In this document: positions 44,146 through 53,142 of the stretch, piece after piece
Layout of the letters: the number at the start of each line of letters is the position of its first letter
Position numbering within the stretch: position 1 is the stretch's first letter
Assembly (NCBI RefSeq): GCF_900323545.1
Contig: NZ_OOHN01000008.1
Location: 1,789,144-1,853,143, forward strand
From: Actinomyces sp. Marseille-P3109
GTDB lineage: Bacteria; Actinomycetota; Actinomycetes; Actinomycetales; Actinomycetaceae
Length of the DNA stretch: 64,000 nt
Direction: 5' to 3'
The notes under the pieces: generated by a model
Databases searched by the model: none
What the model saw: only the letters and a program-made list of their open reading frames with translations
Told to the model about the DNA's origin: nothing
Position numbers and translations under genes: made by a program

Positions 44146-45513
44146 ATGAGCACCGACCCCCACTCCGACAACCTCGACCCGAGCAGCAACGCGAGCGGTG
44201 AGGCCCCCGCCATGGCGGGCGGCTCAGTCGGCGGCGACCAGGACGGATGGCAGGCCCCCGACTCCGGGACGTTCAGCGGGGCATCCCCCTACCCGTCGCA
44301 GGGATCACCGCAGTCCGGCTACGGCAACTACCAGACACCGCCGGTGGGCCAGCCGGGCTCAGCCCCTGGATACCCACCGCCACCAGCCGGTGGCCAACCG
44401 GGATACGGACCGGGTGGCGGATACGGCCCCGGTAACCCCGGATCCGGCGGTTACGGTCCCGGCTACACGCCGTACCCCGGCTCTGCCGGCTACACGGACT
44501 ACACCGGCTACTCGTCGGTCATCGCCCCCAAGCCGGCGATCATCCCGCTGCGTCCGCTGTCCATCGGGGAGATCCTCGGCGGGGCCTTCGAGTCGCTGCG
44601 CGCCAATCCCAAGGCGATGTTCGTCCCCTCACTAGTGGTGATGAGCATTATGGGCCTCATCTCCGCCGGCGGTTTCGCCTTCTTCTTCTCCCGACTCAGC
44701 CTGCCGGGCGTCACCACCTCGGAAGAGCTCACTGACGCCGAGATCGAGGCCAATCTGGACAAGCTCTGGTCATCGATAGCAGGCCTGGTCGTCCAGACCG
44801 GCCTGACCAGTGTGCTGACGGTATTCGCCGCCTCGATCCTCACCGGCCTGCTCATCGTCACCGTCTCGCGCACGATCCTGGGCCGCAAGGCGTCCCTGAG
44901 CGACGTGTGGCAGCGCACCAAGCCACGTGTCGGGGCGCTCATCGGTCAGGTGATCATCATCCAGATCATCCTCGGTGTTGCGACAGTGGTCTTCATCGCG
45001 ATCGGGGTCGGCGTCTTCTGGCTGCCGATGAGCAGCGTGATCGCCAACGGCGGCGATGACGGCTCCGCCGGGCTCATCGTCCTCACCATCATCGGGCTCG
45101 TCGTGGCGACGCTCGCGTTCATGCTGGGGCTCTTCGCCCTGGGCTGCAAGCTGTGCCTGGCGCCGGCGGCTCTCATCCTGGAGAACATCGGCGTCTTCGA
45201 GGGGATCTCCCGCTCCTGGGCCCTGACTCGCGGCTACTTCTGGAGAGTCGTCGGCGTTCGGCTGCTCTCGACGATCATCATCAGCGTCGTCAGCTGGGCG
45301 GCCTCCTCCGCGCTGAACTTCGTGACCCAGGGACTGGCGCTCATGGCACCCAACGCGATGCTCGCCGTCCTGGCCGGATCGGTGCTCGTCTCCAGCCTCA
45401 TCCAGGCCGTCACCATGCCCTTCGACTCCGCCGTGGTCGCCCTCATCTACACCGATCTGCGGATGCGCTCCGAGGGCCTGGACGTCGAGCTGCGGCGCGC
45501 CGCCGGAGTGTGA
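44146..45513 (+). CDS. Membrane protein, glycerophosphodiesterase membrane-domain-like
   Basis: 455-aa protein. The first ~125 residues are a Gly/Pro/Tyr-rich low-complexity head, then PLSIGEILGGAFESLRANPKAMFVPSL leads into about six membrane helices. The hydrophobic part resembles the membrane domain found with glycerophosphoryl diester phosphodiesterases (DUF7544-type), without a catalytic domain. It opens a five-gene operon (DUF4129, DUF4350, MoxR, DUF58) common in actinobacteria and is divergent from mtrA. Function unknown. Confidence 0.75.
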   Translation: MSTDPHSDNLDPSSNASGEAPAMAGGSVGGDQDGWQAPDSGTFSGASPYPSQGSPQSGYGNYQTPPVGQPGSAPGYPPPPAGGQPGYGPGGGYGPGNPGSGGYGPGYTPYPGSAGYTDYTGYSSVIAPKPAIIPLRPLSIGEILGGAFESLRANPKAMFVPSLVVMSIMGLISAGGFAFFFSRLSLPGVTTSEELTDAEIEANLDKLWSSIAGLVVQTGLTSVLTVFAASILTGLLIVTVSRTILGRKASLSDVWQRTKPRVGALIGQVIIIQIILGVATVVFIAIGVGVFWLPMSSVIANGGDDGSAGLIVLTIIGLVVATLAFMLGLFALGCKLCLAPAALILENIGVFEGISRSWALTRGYFWRVVGVRLLSTIIISVVSWAASSALNFVTQGLALMAPNAMLAVLAGSVLVSSLIQAVTMPFDSAVVALIYTDLRMRSEGLDVELRRAAGV

Positions 45514-45520
45514 GCCGCTC

Positions 45521-46219
45521 GTGGTGAGTATCAGCACCATCGGCGCGCTCGGCGCCGAGGCACCGGCCACGCCCGACGCCGATGAGGCTCGTCGGGCGGC
45601 CACCAAAGAGCTCTCCCGCGAGATCTACCAGGACCACCCCGATCTGTGGGACCGGTTCTGGCAATGGATCCTGGACCTCCTGGACACCCAGAGCCTGGTC
45701 CCCGGGGTCCCGCCCTGGGTGTCAACGGCGATCGTCGTCACCATCAGCGCCGCCGTCATCGCCCTGCTGATCCTCCTGACCACCCGGCTCACCTCGGCAC
45801 GCCGGGTCAGGACAGCGCCGCTGTCGGTGTTCACCGACGACCGCGACGCCGCCACCCTGACCCGGGCCGCGGACGAGGCGGCCGAGCGGGCCGACTTCGC
45901 CACCGCCGTCGTCGAGCGATTCCGGGCCATCATCCGGTCCCTCGATGAGCACGGCGTCATCGACGAGTACCCGGGCATGACGGCGCTGGAGGCCGCCGCG
46001 CTCACGCACCAGTCCCTCGGCGAGCACCCGGTCGTGGCCCCGCTCTACGAGGCGGCGCACCTGTTCGACGCCGTGCTCTACGGCCGGGTGGTCTCCACCC
46101 GGACCCAGGACCAGCAGATGCGCGAGCTGGCCGAGCAGGTGGCCCAGGTCACCGTACCCGTCGACCGTCAGGACGCACTCGTCGGCGCCCCCGTGACGCT
46201 CCCGGGGGCGCCCGCATGA
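45521..46219 (+). CDS. DUF4129 domain-containing protein
   Basis: 232-aa protein with GTG start 7 bp after the previous stop. N-terminal cytosol-facing helices (TKELSREIYQDHPDLWDRFWQWI), one membrane helix (VSTAIVVTISAAVIALLILL), then the DUF4129 domain (ADFATAVVERFRAIIRSLDE...HGVIDEYPGMTALEAA). Overlaps the DUF4350 start by 4 nt. The domain is typically encoded next to MoxR ATPases, with a suggested but unproven role in protein folding or envelope assembly. Confidence 0.85.
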   Translation: MVSISTIGALGAEAPATPDADEARRAATKELSREIYQDHPDLWDRFWQWILDLLDTQSLVPGVPPWVSTAIVVTISAAVIALLILLTTRLTSARRVRTAPLSVFTDDRDAATLTRAADEAAERADFATAVVERFRAIIRSLDEHGVIDEYPGMTALEAAALTHQSLGEHPVVAPLYEAAHLFDAVLYGRVVSTRTQDQQMRELAEQVAQVTVPVDRQDALVGAPVTLPGAPA

Positions 46220-47414
46220 GCTCGTCGACCCGGACCTCGCCACCGTCCCCTCCCCAGTCGGAGGCCTCCACCGACCAGGTGACCAGCCCGCACTGGTCCC
46301 ACCGGTGGCGCCGCTGGCGTGCGGTGCTCGTCCCCCTGACCCTCATCCTCATCTCCGCCCTGGTCACCCTGTGGACCAGGCCGACGACCTCGCATACCCC
46401 CCTGGCCATCGACAACCCCGGCGCGTCGGGAACGATGGCCCTCGCAGAGCTGCTGCGCCATGAGGGGATCTCCGTGAGCAAGGTGGGCAACACCTCCGCA
46501 GCGCTGGCGGCGAGCCGTCACGGGGCCACCATCGCCGTGGTCAACGCCAACCGCCTCAGCCAGGACGAGCGGGAGTCCCTGGCCCGCTCGGCCGGAGACG
46601 TCGTCGTCATCGGCGCCCAGGGCGGTAGCAGCGCCCTGGACGGGCTGACGGACATGGCCAGCAAGGGCTCAGCGGCCCCGGCCTCCACCACCCTGAAGGC
46701 GGAGTGCGCCGACGACGACGCCCAGGCGGCCCAGGCGCTGGCCGGCGCACAGGCCTCGGTGTCGCTGCAGGACGACGATGACGCCGTCGGCTGCTTCCCG
46801 GTCGGCGAGGACCGCTACGCCTACGCCACCGACGCCCTTCCCAGCGGTGCCAGGTTGAGGGTTCTCCCCGATCCGGGGCCCGCGACCAACGCGCACCTGG
46901 CTCAGGAGGGGCACGCCGCCCTGAGCGTGCGCATGCTGGGCCATCATGACGAGGTCGTGTGGCTGGACGGCAGCCACATCGAGGCCCCCTCCGTGTGGAA
47001 CTCTCCGTCCACGCCCGCCTGGCTGCCGGTCCTCATCCTTCAGCTCCTCCTCATGGGAGGCGTCCTGGCCGTGGTCCAGGGGCGTCGCTTCGGAGGGCTC
47101 ATCACCGAGGACCTGCCCGTCGTCGTGCGCTCCACCGAGACCACACTGGCGCGAGGCCGTCTCTACCGACAGGGCTCGGACCGCCCTCGTGCGGCCGAGG
47201 CGCTGCGCTCAGGCGCCGCGCTGCGCCTGGGCACCGCCCTGGGGCTGCCCCCCGGGACGTCGCGCCGCGACCTGGTGGCGGCTGTGGCCCAGGCCTCCGG
47301 AATCGATCCGTCCACGGTGGACTCTCTCCTCTACGGTCCGCCACCGACCAGCAACAGGGCCCTGGCGACCCTGGCAGTTCAGCTTGACCAACTCGAGAGC
47401 GAGGTTCACTCCCA

Positions 47415-47418
<4 letters not shown>
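46216..47418 (+). CDS. DUF4350 domain-containing membrane protein
   Basis: 400 aa. N-terminal membrane helix (VLVPLTLILISALVTLW) preceded by a Ser/Pro cytoplasmic start. The DUF4350 extracytoplasmic domain (NPGASGTMALAELLRHEG..., IAVVNANRLSQDERESLAR) follows, then a second membrane helix near 270 (LPVLILQLLLMGGVLAVVQG) and a cytoplasmic helical tail. Coupled by 4-nt overlaps to both neighbours. Probably part of a MoxR-dependent membrane complex (inference from gene order). Confidence 0.85.
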
Positions 47419-48485
<1,067 letters not shown>

Positions 48486-48552
48486 GGGCCCGGCCGACGC
48501 GCCGCCCCGACCATTCACCCGACTCACCCGACCAACTCATGACAGGAGAGGC

Positions 48553-49845
48553 ATGTTCCTGACGATGCGCGCCGTGTGGGCGCTGCTTCCGGGGATCGTC
48601 CTGGTCCTCCTCGTCCCCCGCCCGGCGACCGCGCTGGGCTGGGCCGGCGTCGTGCTGCTCCTGGTCGTGATCGACGTCGTCTACGCGCCCTCGCCCCGTC
48701 TGCTGCGGGCCTCGCGCGCCGTGGCGCACGGCGTGCGGCTGGGCGAATCCGTCACCTCGACGCTGACAGTCACCAACACCGGCCGGCGCACGATGCGGGT
48801 CCTGCTGCGCGACGCCTGGCCGCCCAGCGCGGGGGCGACCCACGAGCGCGGCGAGATGCACATCCCCGCGGGGCAGCGGCGTCGGCACTCCACTGTGCTG
48901 ACCCCCCTGCGCCGAGGGGACCGTGAGGCGGGGGCGTTGACCGTCCGGGTCGTCGGCCCCCTGGGGATCGCGGGGCGTCAGGCCTCCCTGAGGGTGCCGG
49001 CGGTCGTCAGGGTGCTGCCGGCCTTCCGGTCACGGCGTCACCTGCACTCGCGCCTGGCCCGCCTGCGGGAGATGGACGGGCGCAGCGCGGTTATGGTGCG
49101 CGGCGAGGGAACCGAGTTCGACTCCCTGCGCGAGTACGTCGTCGGCGACGACGTGCGCTCCATCGACTGGCGCTCCACCGCCCGCCGCGGCGAGGTCCTG
49201 GTGCGCACCTGGCGTCCCGAACGCGACCGGCGTGTCCTCATCGTCATCGACTCTGGCCGGCTATCGGCAGCCCGTCTGGGGGACGCGCCCCGGCTCGACG
49301 CCCAGATCGAGGCGACCCTGCTGCTGGCCGCCCTGGCCTCCCGCGCCGGCGACCGGGTCGACGTCATGGCACTGGACGACGCCGTCCGCGCCCAGGTGCG
49401 GGGCACTTCCGGGCCGGTGCTCATGAACGCGCTGGCCGACCACCTGGCCACCGTCGAGCCCCGCCTGACCGAGCTGGACTGGACGATGCTGGCCTCCCGG
49501 GTGCGCACGGCGCTCTCGCAACGAGCCCTGGTCGTCGTCATCTCCGCCCTCGACGGCAGCGGCGGGGACGCGGTGATGATCCGCACCCTGACGACGCTGG
49601 CCCGCGACCACACGGTCGTCCTCGCCTCGGCTCTGGACCCGGAGCTTGAGGAGCTGCGGGCCGCGCGAGACGACGCCGACTCCGTCTACGTGGCGGCGTC
49701 GGCCGAGAAGGACCTGGTGGAGCTGGAGGCGGTCCGTCGCCGCCTGCACCGCGGCGGGGTGGAGGTCGTCGAGGCGCCCGACCAGGGACTCGCCCCGGCG
49801 CTGGCCGACTGCTACCTGGACCTCAAGGCGGCGGGGCGACTGTGA
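48553..49845 (+). CDS. DUF58 / vWA-like protein
   Basis: 430 aa with two membrane helices at the N-terminus, a beta-rich extracytoplasmic segment (~50-145), the DUF58 signature GEGTEFDSLREYVVGDDVRS followed by IDWRSTARRGE, and a von Willebrand-like fold (VLIVIDSGRLS, MIDAS-like DxGxxS). Start ATG behind GACAGGAGAG, 67 bp after moxR. Partner of the MoxR ATPase; last gene of the operon. Confidence 0.92.
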   Translation: MFLTMRAVWALLPGIVLVLLVPRPATALGWAGVVLLLVVIDVVYAPSPRLLRASRAVAHGVRLGESVTSTLTVTNTGRRTMRVLLRDAWPPSAGATHERGEMHIPAGQRRRHSTVLTPLRRGDREAGALTVRVVGPLGIAGRQASLRVPAVVRVLPAFRSRRHLHSRLARLREMDGRSAVMVRGEGTEFDSLREYVVGDDVRSIDWRSTARRGEVLVRTWRPERDRRVLIVIDSGRLSAARLGDAPRLDAQIEATLLLAALASRAGDRVDVMALDDAVRAQVRGTSGPVLMNALADHLATVEPRLTELDWTMLASRVRTALSQRALVVVISALDGSGGDAVMIRTLTTLARDHTVVLASALDPELEELRAARDDADSVYVAASAEKDLVELEAVRRRLHRGGVEVVEAPDQGLAPALADCYLDLKAAGRL

Positions 49846-49867
49846 TACGTACCAGCATCGGCGTCCG

Positions 49868-49886
49868 GCGCCCGGTCGACGGGCGC
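49868..49886. terminator. Small hairpin between DUF58 and SpoIIM-like genes
   Basis: gcgcccg / cgggcgc around gtcga in a 56-bp space between converging genes; short but well placed. Confidence 0.4.
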
Positions 49887-49901
49887 ACGACGGCGCACCG
49901 G

Positions 49902-50897
49902 TCAGCCGACCTCGGGCCGGATGTAGCCGGCCTCATCCTCCTCGAGGTCACCGGTGACCCCGCCGATAACGGCGGAGCGTCCCAGGATCAGTGTGTAGGC
50001 CCACAGCAGCGCCAGCGCTCCGGCGCCGATGGCGATCTTGACCGGCCAGGGAATGGGTGCCGGAGTCACGAAGGCCTCGATGAAGCCGGCGACGGCCAGG
50101 GCCACGGTCAGGCCCACGGTCACCGTGATGAGGGCTCGCCCCTCCGCGGCCAGGGCGATGGAGCGGCTGCGGGGGCCGGGAACCAGCATGGTCCAGAACA
50201 GCTTGAGCCCCGCAGCGCCCGCGATGAAGACGCAGGTCAGCTCCAGCAGCCCATGAGGGGAGATGAGCGACAGGAACACGCCGAGCATGTCGTGGTCGGT
50301 CATGACCGCCCCGGTCTGCCCCAGGGCGACGGCGTTCTGGTACAGCAAGTAGAGCGGCAGGAGCCCCGTGATCCCGCTGGCCACGCAGATCGCCGCGATC
50401 CGGGCGTTGTTGGTCCACACCTGGGCGGCGAAGTCCCGGGCGGAGTAGGTGGAGTAGTAGGACTCGAAGGACTCGTGGGCGTACTTGTCCAGCTCCCCGG
50501 GGGTCCCCAGGGAGGCCATGGCCTCGGGGCTGTGCAGGGTCCACGCACCAACCGCCACGGCCAGGGCGATCTCGACGACCATGACCCCGCAGGTCCACCA
50601 ACGGATCCGGTAGAGGGCGGCCGGCACGACCTGGAGCACGAACCGGCGAACCGCGTGAGTGCGCACCTCCCGCGTCCCAGTCAGACGGCCGCGGGCAGTC
50701 GCCACCCGGGAGGACAGCTCGGCGATGAGCTGTGGATCCGGTGCCGCCGAACGCACCCGGGACAGGTGGCGGGCGCAGGTGCGGTAGAGGGCCACGAGCT
50801 CATCGGTCTCAGCACCACTGAGGTGGCGACGCGCCACGAGCGCGTCAAGACGTTCCCACTGATCACGGTGCGCAACAGCGAAGGCATCAAGATCCAC
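49902..50897 (-). CDS. Stage II sporulation protein M-like membrane protein
   Basis: 331-aa polytopic membrane protein of the SpoIIM/DUF95 family. It opens MDLDAFAVAHRDQWERLDALVA (GTG 50897), typical of the actinobacterial version, and has about five to six membrane helices including ISPHGLLELTCVFIAGAAGLKL. Actinomyces do not sporulate; these proteins are general membrane proteins often placed between DUF58 and RDD genes, as here. Its start codon is only 14 bp from the divergent RDD start and no Shine-Dalgarno precedes it, so it may be leaderless. Confidence 0.88.
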   Translation of the reverse strand: MDLDAFAVAHRDQWERLDALVARRHLSGAETDELVALYRTCARHLSRVRSAAPDPQLIAELSSRVATARGRLTGTREVRTHAVRRFVLQVVPAALYRIRWWTCGVMVVEIALAVAVGAWTLHSPEAMASLGTPGELDKYAHESFESYYSTYSARDFAAQVWTNNARIAAICVASGITGLLPLYLLYQNAVALGQTGAVMTDHDMLGVFLSLISPHGLLELTCVFIAGAAGLKLFWTMLVPGPRSRSIALAAEGRALITVTVGLTVALAVAGFIEAFVTPAPIPWPVKIAIGAGALALLWAYTLILGRSAVIGGVTGDLEEDEAGYIRPEVG

Positions 50898-50911
50898 GCA
50901 AGGAGTCTGTC

Positions 50912-51793
50912 ATGGTGACCGAGTCGTCCACATCCTCCGAGCGGATGATCGAGCGCGAGCTCATGGTCACCGGTGAGGCCGTCGCCCTGGAGGTCGTCCC
51001 CGCAACGGTTGTCAATCGCATCACCTCGGGGATCATCGACTACGCCGCCTACCTCCTGGGCGGGGCCCTGTCCATGTTCGGGGTGGTGGTCCTGGCGACC
51101 GCTGACGGGCCAGGACTAGGCGAGAACCTCGCTTTCGTCAGGGCGATAATCGCCCTGGTCGCCCTGGCCTGGATGGTCGTCATCCCCCTTCTCGTTGAGC
51201 TCCTCAGTGGGGGCCGGAGCCTGGGGCGCATGGTGACCGGGACCCGGGTGGTTCGCGACGACGGCGGTACCGTCAGGTTGCGTCACTGCCTGGTGCGGAC
51301 CCTGCTCGCCGTGGTCGAGATCTGGCTGACCTGGGCCATGCCGGCTGTGTGCATCAGCATCGTCTCCAAGCGGGGAAAGCGGCTCGGGGACCTGCTGGCG
51401 GGCACCTACGTGGTTCGCGACCGTCACCGTTCCGCCACGCCCCCTCCCCTGCTCATGCCGCCGGAGCTGGCCCAGTGGGCGGCGGGCACTGACCTGCGCG
51501 GTCTGCCCGGAGAGCTGAGCCTGACGGCGCGGACCTTCCTGCAACGGGCCTCCTCCCTGACTCCCGCCTCCCGTTCCCGTCTGGGGCTCGGGCTGGCGTC
51601 CCATGTCCAGGGATACGTCTCTCCTCCGCCGCCCCCGGGCACGCACCCCGAACGGTTCCTCGCCGCGGTGCTCACCGAGCGACGCAATCGTGAGCTGGTG
51701 CTGGAGACCCGGGACCGACGCCTGGAGGAGGAGGTGCGCAACGACATGGCGCGCCCGCCCTACGGGATCGGCAGGGAGACACGACGGCACTGA
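50912..51793 (+). CDS. RDD family membrane protein
   Basis: 293 aa. The RDD domain covers ~25-175 with characteristic Arg/Asp residues (NRITSGIIDYAAYLLGG; GGRSLGRMVTGTRVVRDDGG; KRGKRLGDLLAGTYVVRDR) and three membrane helices. A hydrophilic helical C-terminal tail follows. ATG start eight bases after AAGGAG. RDD proteins are possible transporters or ion exchangers; the partner is the divergent SpoIIM-like gene. Confidence 0.9.
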   Translation: MVTESSTSSERMIERELMVTGEAVALEVVPATVVNRITSGIIDYAAYLLGGALSMFGVVVLATADGPGLGENLAFVRAIIALVALAWMVVIPLLVELLSGGRSLGRMVTGTRVVRDDGGTVRLRHCLVRTLLAVVEIWLTWAMPAVCISIVSKRGKRLGDLLAGTYVVRDRHRSATPPPLLMPPELAQWAAGTDLRGLPGELSLTARTFLQRASSLTPASRSRLGLGLASHVQGYVSPPPPPGTHPERFLAAVLTERRNRELVLETRDRRLEEEVRNDMARPPYGIGRETRRH

Positions 51794-51827
51794 CCGCCCC
51801 GGGGATGCCTCTCGTGGAGGGGCGGTC
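51792..51827. terminator. Terminator between RDD and Trm112-like genes
   Basis: gaccgcccc / ggggcggtc, 9-bp perfect stem with an 18-nt loop, overlapping the RDD stop codon and between converging genes. Confidence 0.65.
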
Positions 51828-51832
51828 CCGGT

Positions 51833-52078
51833 TCAGGACTGGGGCTCGGAAGCCGTCACAGACGTGCGCAGCGCCTCATGGACCAGGAGGATCGGGACAC
51901 CGTCGCGCACCGGGTAGGCCAGACCGACGGTCTGGGAGATGAGGGCGAGGCGGCCGGAGTCGTCGACGCCGTTCATGAGCTCCTCCCCGCTCAGAGGGCA
52001 GCGCAGAGCGGCCCGGAGCGCTCCGGTCAGGACCGGTGCCCCCGACTCGGAGCGGGAGTCGTCCGCACGCGGGCTCAT
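51833..52078 (-). CDS. Trm112-like protein lacking the zinc cysteines
   Basis: 81 aa. The core LRCPLSGEELMNGVDDSG and SQTVGLAYPVRDGVPILLVH matches the Trm112/UPF0434 fold, but only one of the expected zinc-binding cysteines remains. It overlaps the DUF3499 stop by 4 nt (ATGA). In related genomes it sits between DUF3499/phosphomannomutase and manA. Role unknown. Confidence 0.8.
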   Translation of the reverse strand: MSPRADDSRSESGAPVLTGALRAALRCPLSGEELMNGVDDSGRLALISQTVGLAYPVRDGVPILLVHEALRTSVTASEPQS

Positions 52079-52491
52079 GCGTCGTCCTTCTGTCCGCGCA
52101 GTACCCGCAGATGGCCGCGCCGCAGGATCTCGTCCTCGGCGACCTCCGGCGGGGGCGGCAGCGGGGCGGTCGCTCCGAGTCGGGGGCGGTGCTCGGCCGG
52201 TGAGGAGACGGGGCGCGGGGCGCGGGAGGCCTCGCGGACGGCGTCGGCCAGGGCCAGGAGGTCGTCCTCACTGGGGGGCGCCGGCTCGAACTCGGTGGCC
52301 AGGCGGATGATCTGCCAGCCACGGGGGGCGGTGAAGGAGGAGACGTGCTTCTCGCACAGGTCGTAGGCCTCGGGCTGGGCCTCGGTGGCCAGCGGCCCCA
52401 GCACGATGGTGGAGTCCGCGTAGACGGAAGTCAGGGTGGCCACGGCTGGACGCTCGCAGCCGGGCTTGCGGCAGTGTCGGACTCTTCTCAC
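52075..52491 (-). CDS. DUF3499 family protein
   Basis: 138 aa. The family core is clear: HCRKPGCERPAVATLTSVYA, then DSTIVLGPLATEAQPEAYDL and CEKHVSSFTAPRGWQIIRL. It contains two CxxxxC/CxxH-like pairs that could bind zinc. The Pro/Ala-rich C-terminal part is variable. Conserved in actinobacteria next to the metallopeptidase-like gene, from which it is divergent by 60 bp. Function unknown. Confidence 0.9.
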   Translation of the reverse strand: MRRVRHCRKPGCERPAVATLTSVYADSTIVLGPLATEAQPEAYDLCEKHVSSFTAPRGWQIIRLATEFEPAPPSEDDLLALADAVREASRAPRPVSSPAEHRPRLGATAPLPPPPEVAEDEILRRGHLRVLRGQKDDA

Positions 52492-52551
52492 GCCCGCAGG
52501 TTACCGTGCCGCTGCCCGGCGGTCATCCAGACGGCGCCTAGGCTGACGGAC

Positions 52552-53028
52552 GTGACCGACCTGTTCCCCTTCTCGCCCGGACCGATTCCGCCGCGATCCG
52601 CCGCTGAGGCCGCGCGGCGTCGGGCCAGGCGTCGTGATCGTCACGGTCGGGGGCTGCGCGGTCCGCTCCTGCCGCCGAACCTACCGGCCTGGCGCACCCG
52701 GGCCGAGCGCTTAGACGAGCTCGTCGTGGACTCGGCCCAGGATCTGGCCAGGCGCTGGCCGACCGTGAACCAGATCCAGTTCGCCGTCGAGGAGGTGCCC
52801 CCCTCGGATCCGGCGCCGTGGGAGCGCTCAGTGGTGCTGGGGCGTGGCTTCGCCGCGGAGCCGCGCGCGGGACTGCCGGCGCGGGTCGTCATCTACCGGC
52901 GCCCGGTGGCCTCACGGGCCACGGACGAGGCGGACCTGGCCGACCTGGTGCGCCGGGTCGTCGTCGAGCAGGTGGCCCTCATGCTGGGGCGCCGGCCCGA
53001 GGAGATTGATCCCGACTCGAGGCTGTGA
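52552..53028 (+). CDS. Metallopeptidase-family (zincin-like DUF1025) protein
   Basis: 158 aa from GTG 52552 (MTDVTDLFPFSPGPIPPRSAA). The frame is open further upstream but runs antisense into DUF3499. The family core follows (FAVEEVPPSDPAPWERSVVLG...VVIYRRPV). The zinc motif HExxH, used by other members, is replaced by VVVEQVALMLGR, as in the actinobacterial branch, so catalytic activity is doubtful. Neighbour genes are the standard actinobacterial set. Confidence 0.85.
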   Translation: MTDLFPFSPGPIPPRSAAEAARRRARRRDRHGRGLRGPLLPPNLPAWRTRAERLDELVVDSAQDLARRWPTVNQIQFAVEEVPPSDPAPWERSVVLGRGFAAEPRAGLPARVVIYRRPVASRATDEADLADLVRRVVVEQVALMLGRRPEEIDPDSRL

Positions 53029-53093
53029 GGGGGCGGCCCTCCTCCCCGCCCAGGACCGACATCCTTCAAGTGGCCGGACAGATTCTCCGCAGG

Positions 53094-53114
53094 GCCGCGC
53101 GAGATCCGCGCGGC
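53094..53114. terminator. Hairpin between metallopeptidase-like and DUF5719 genes
   Basis: gccgcgcg / cgcgcggc with loop agatc between converging genes. Confidence 0.55.
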
Positions 53115-53142
53115 TCGGCAACGGGCTGATGAGCACGAGTCC

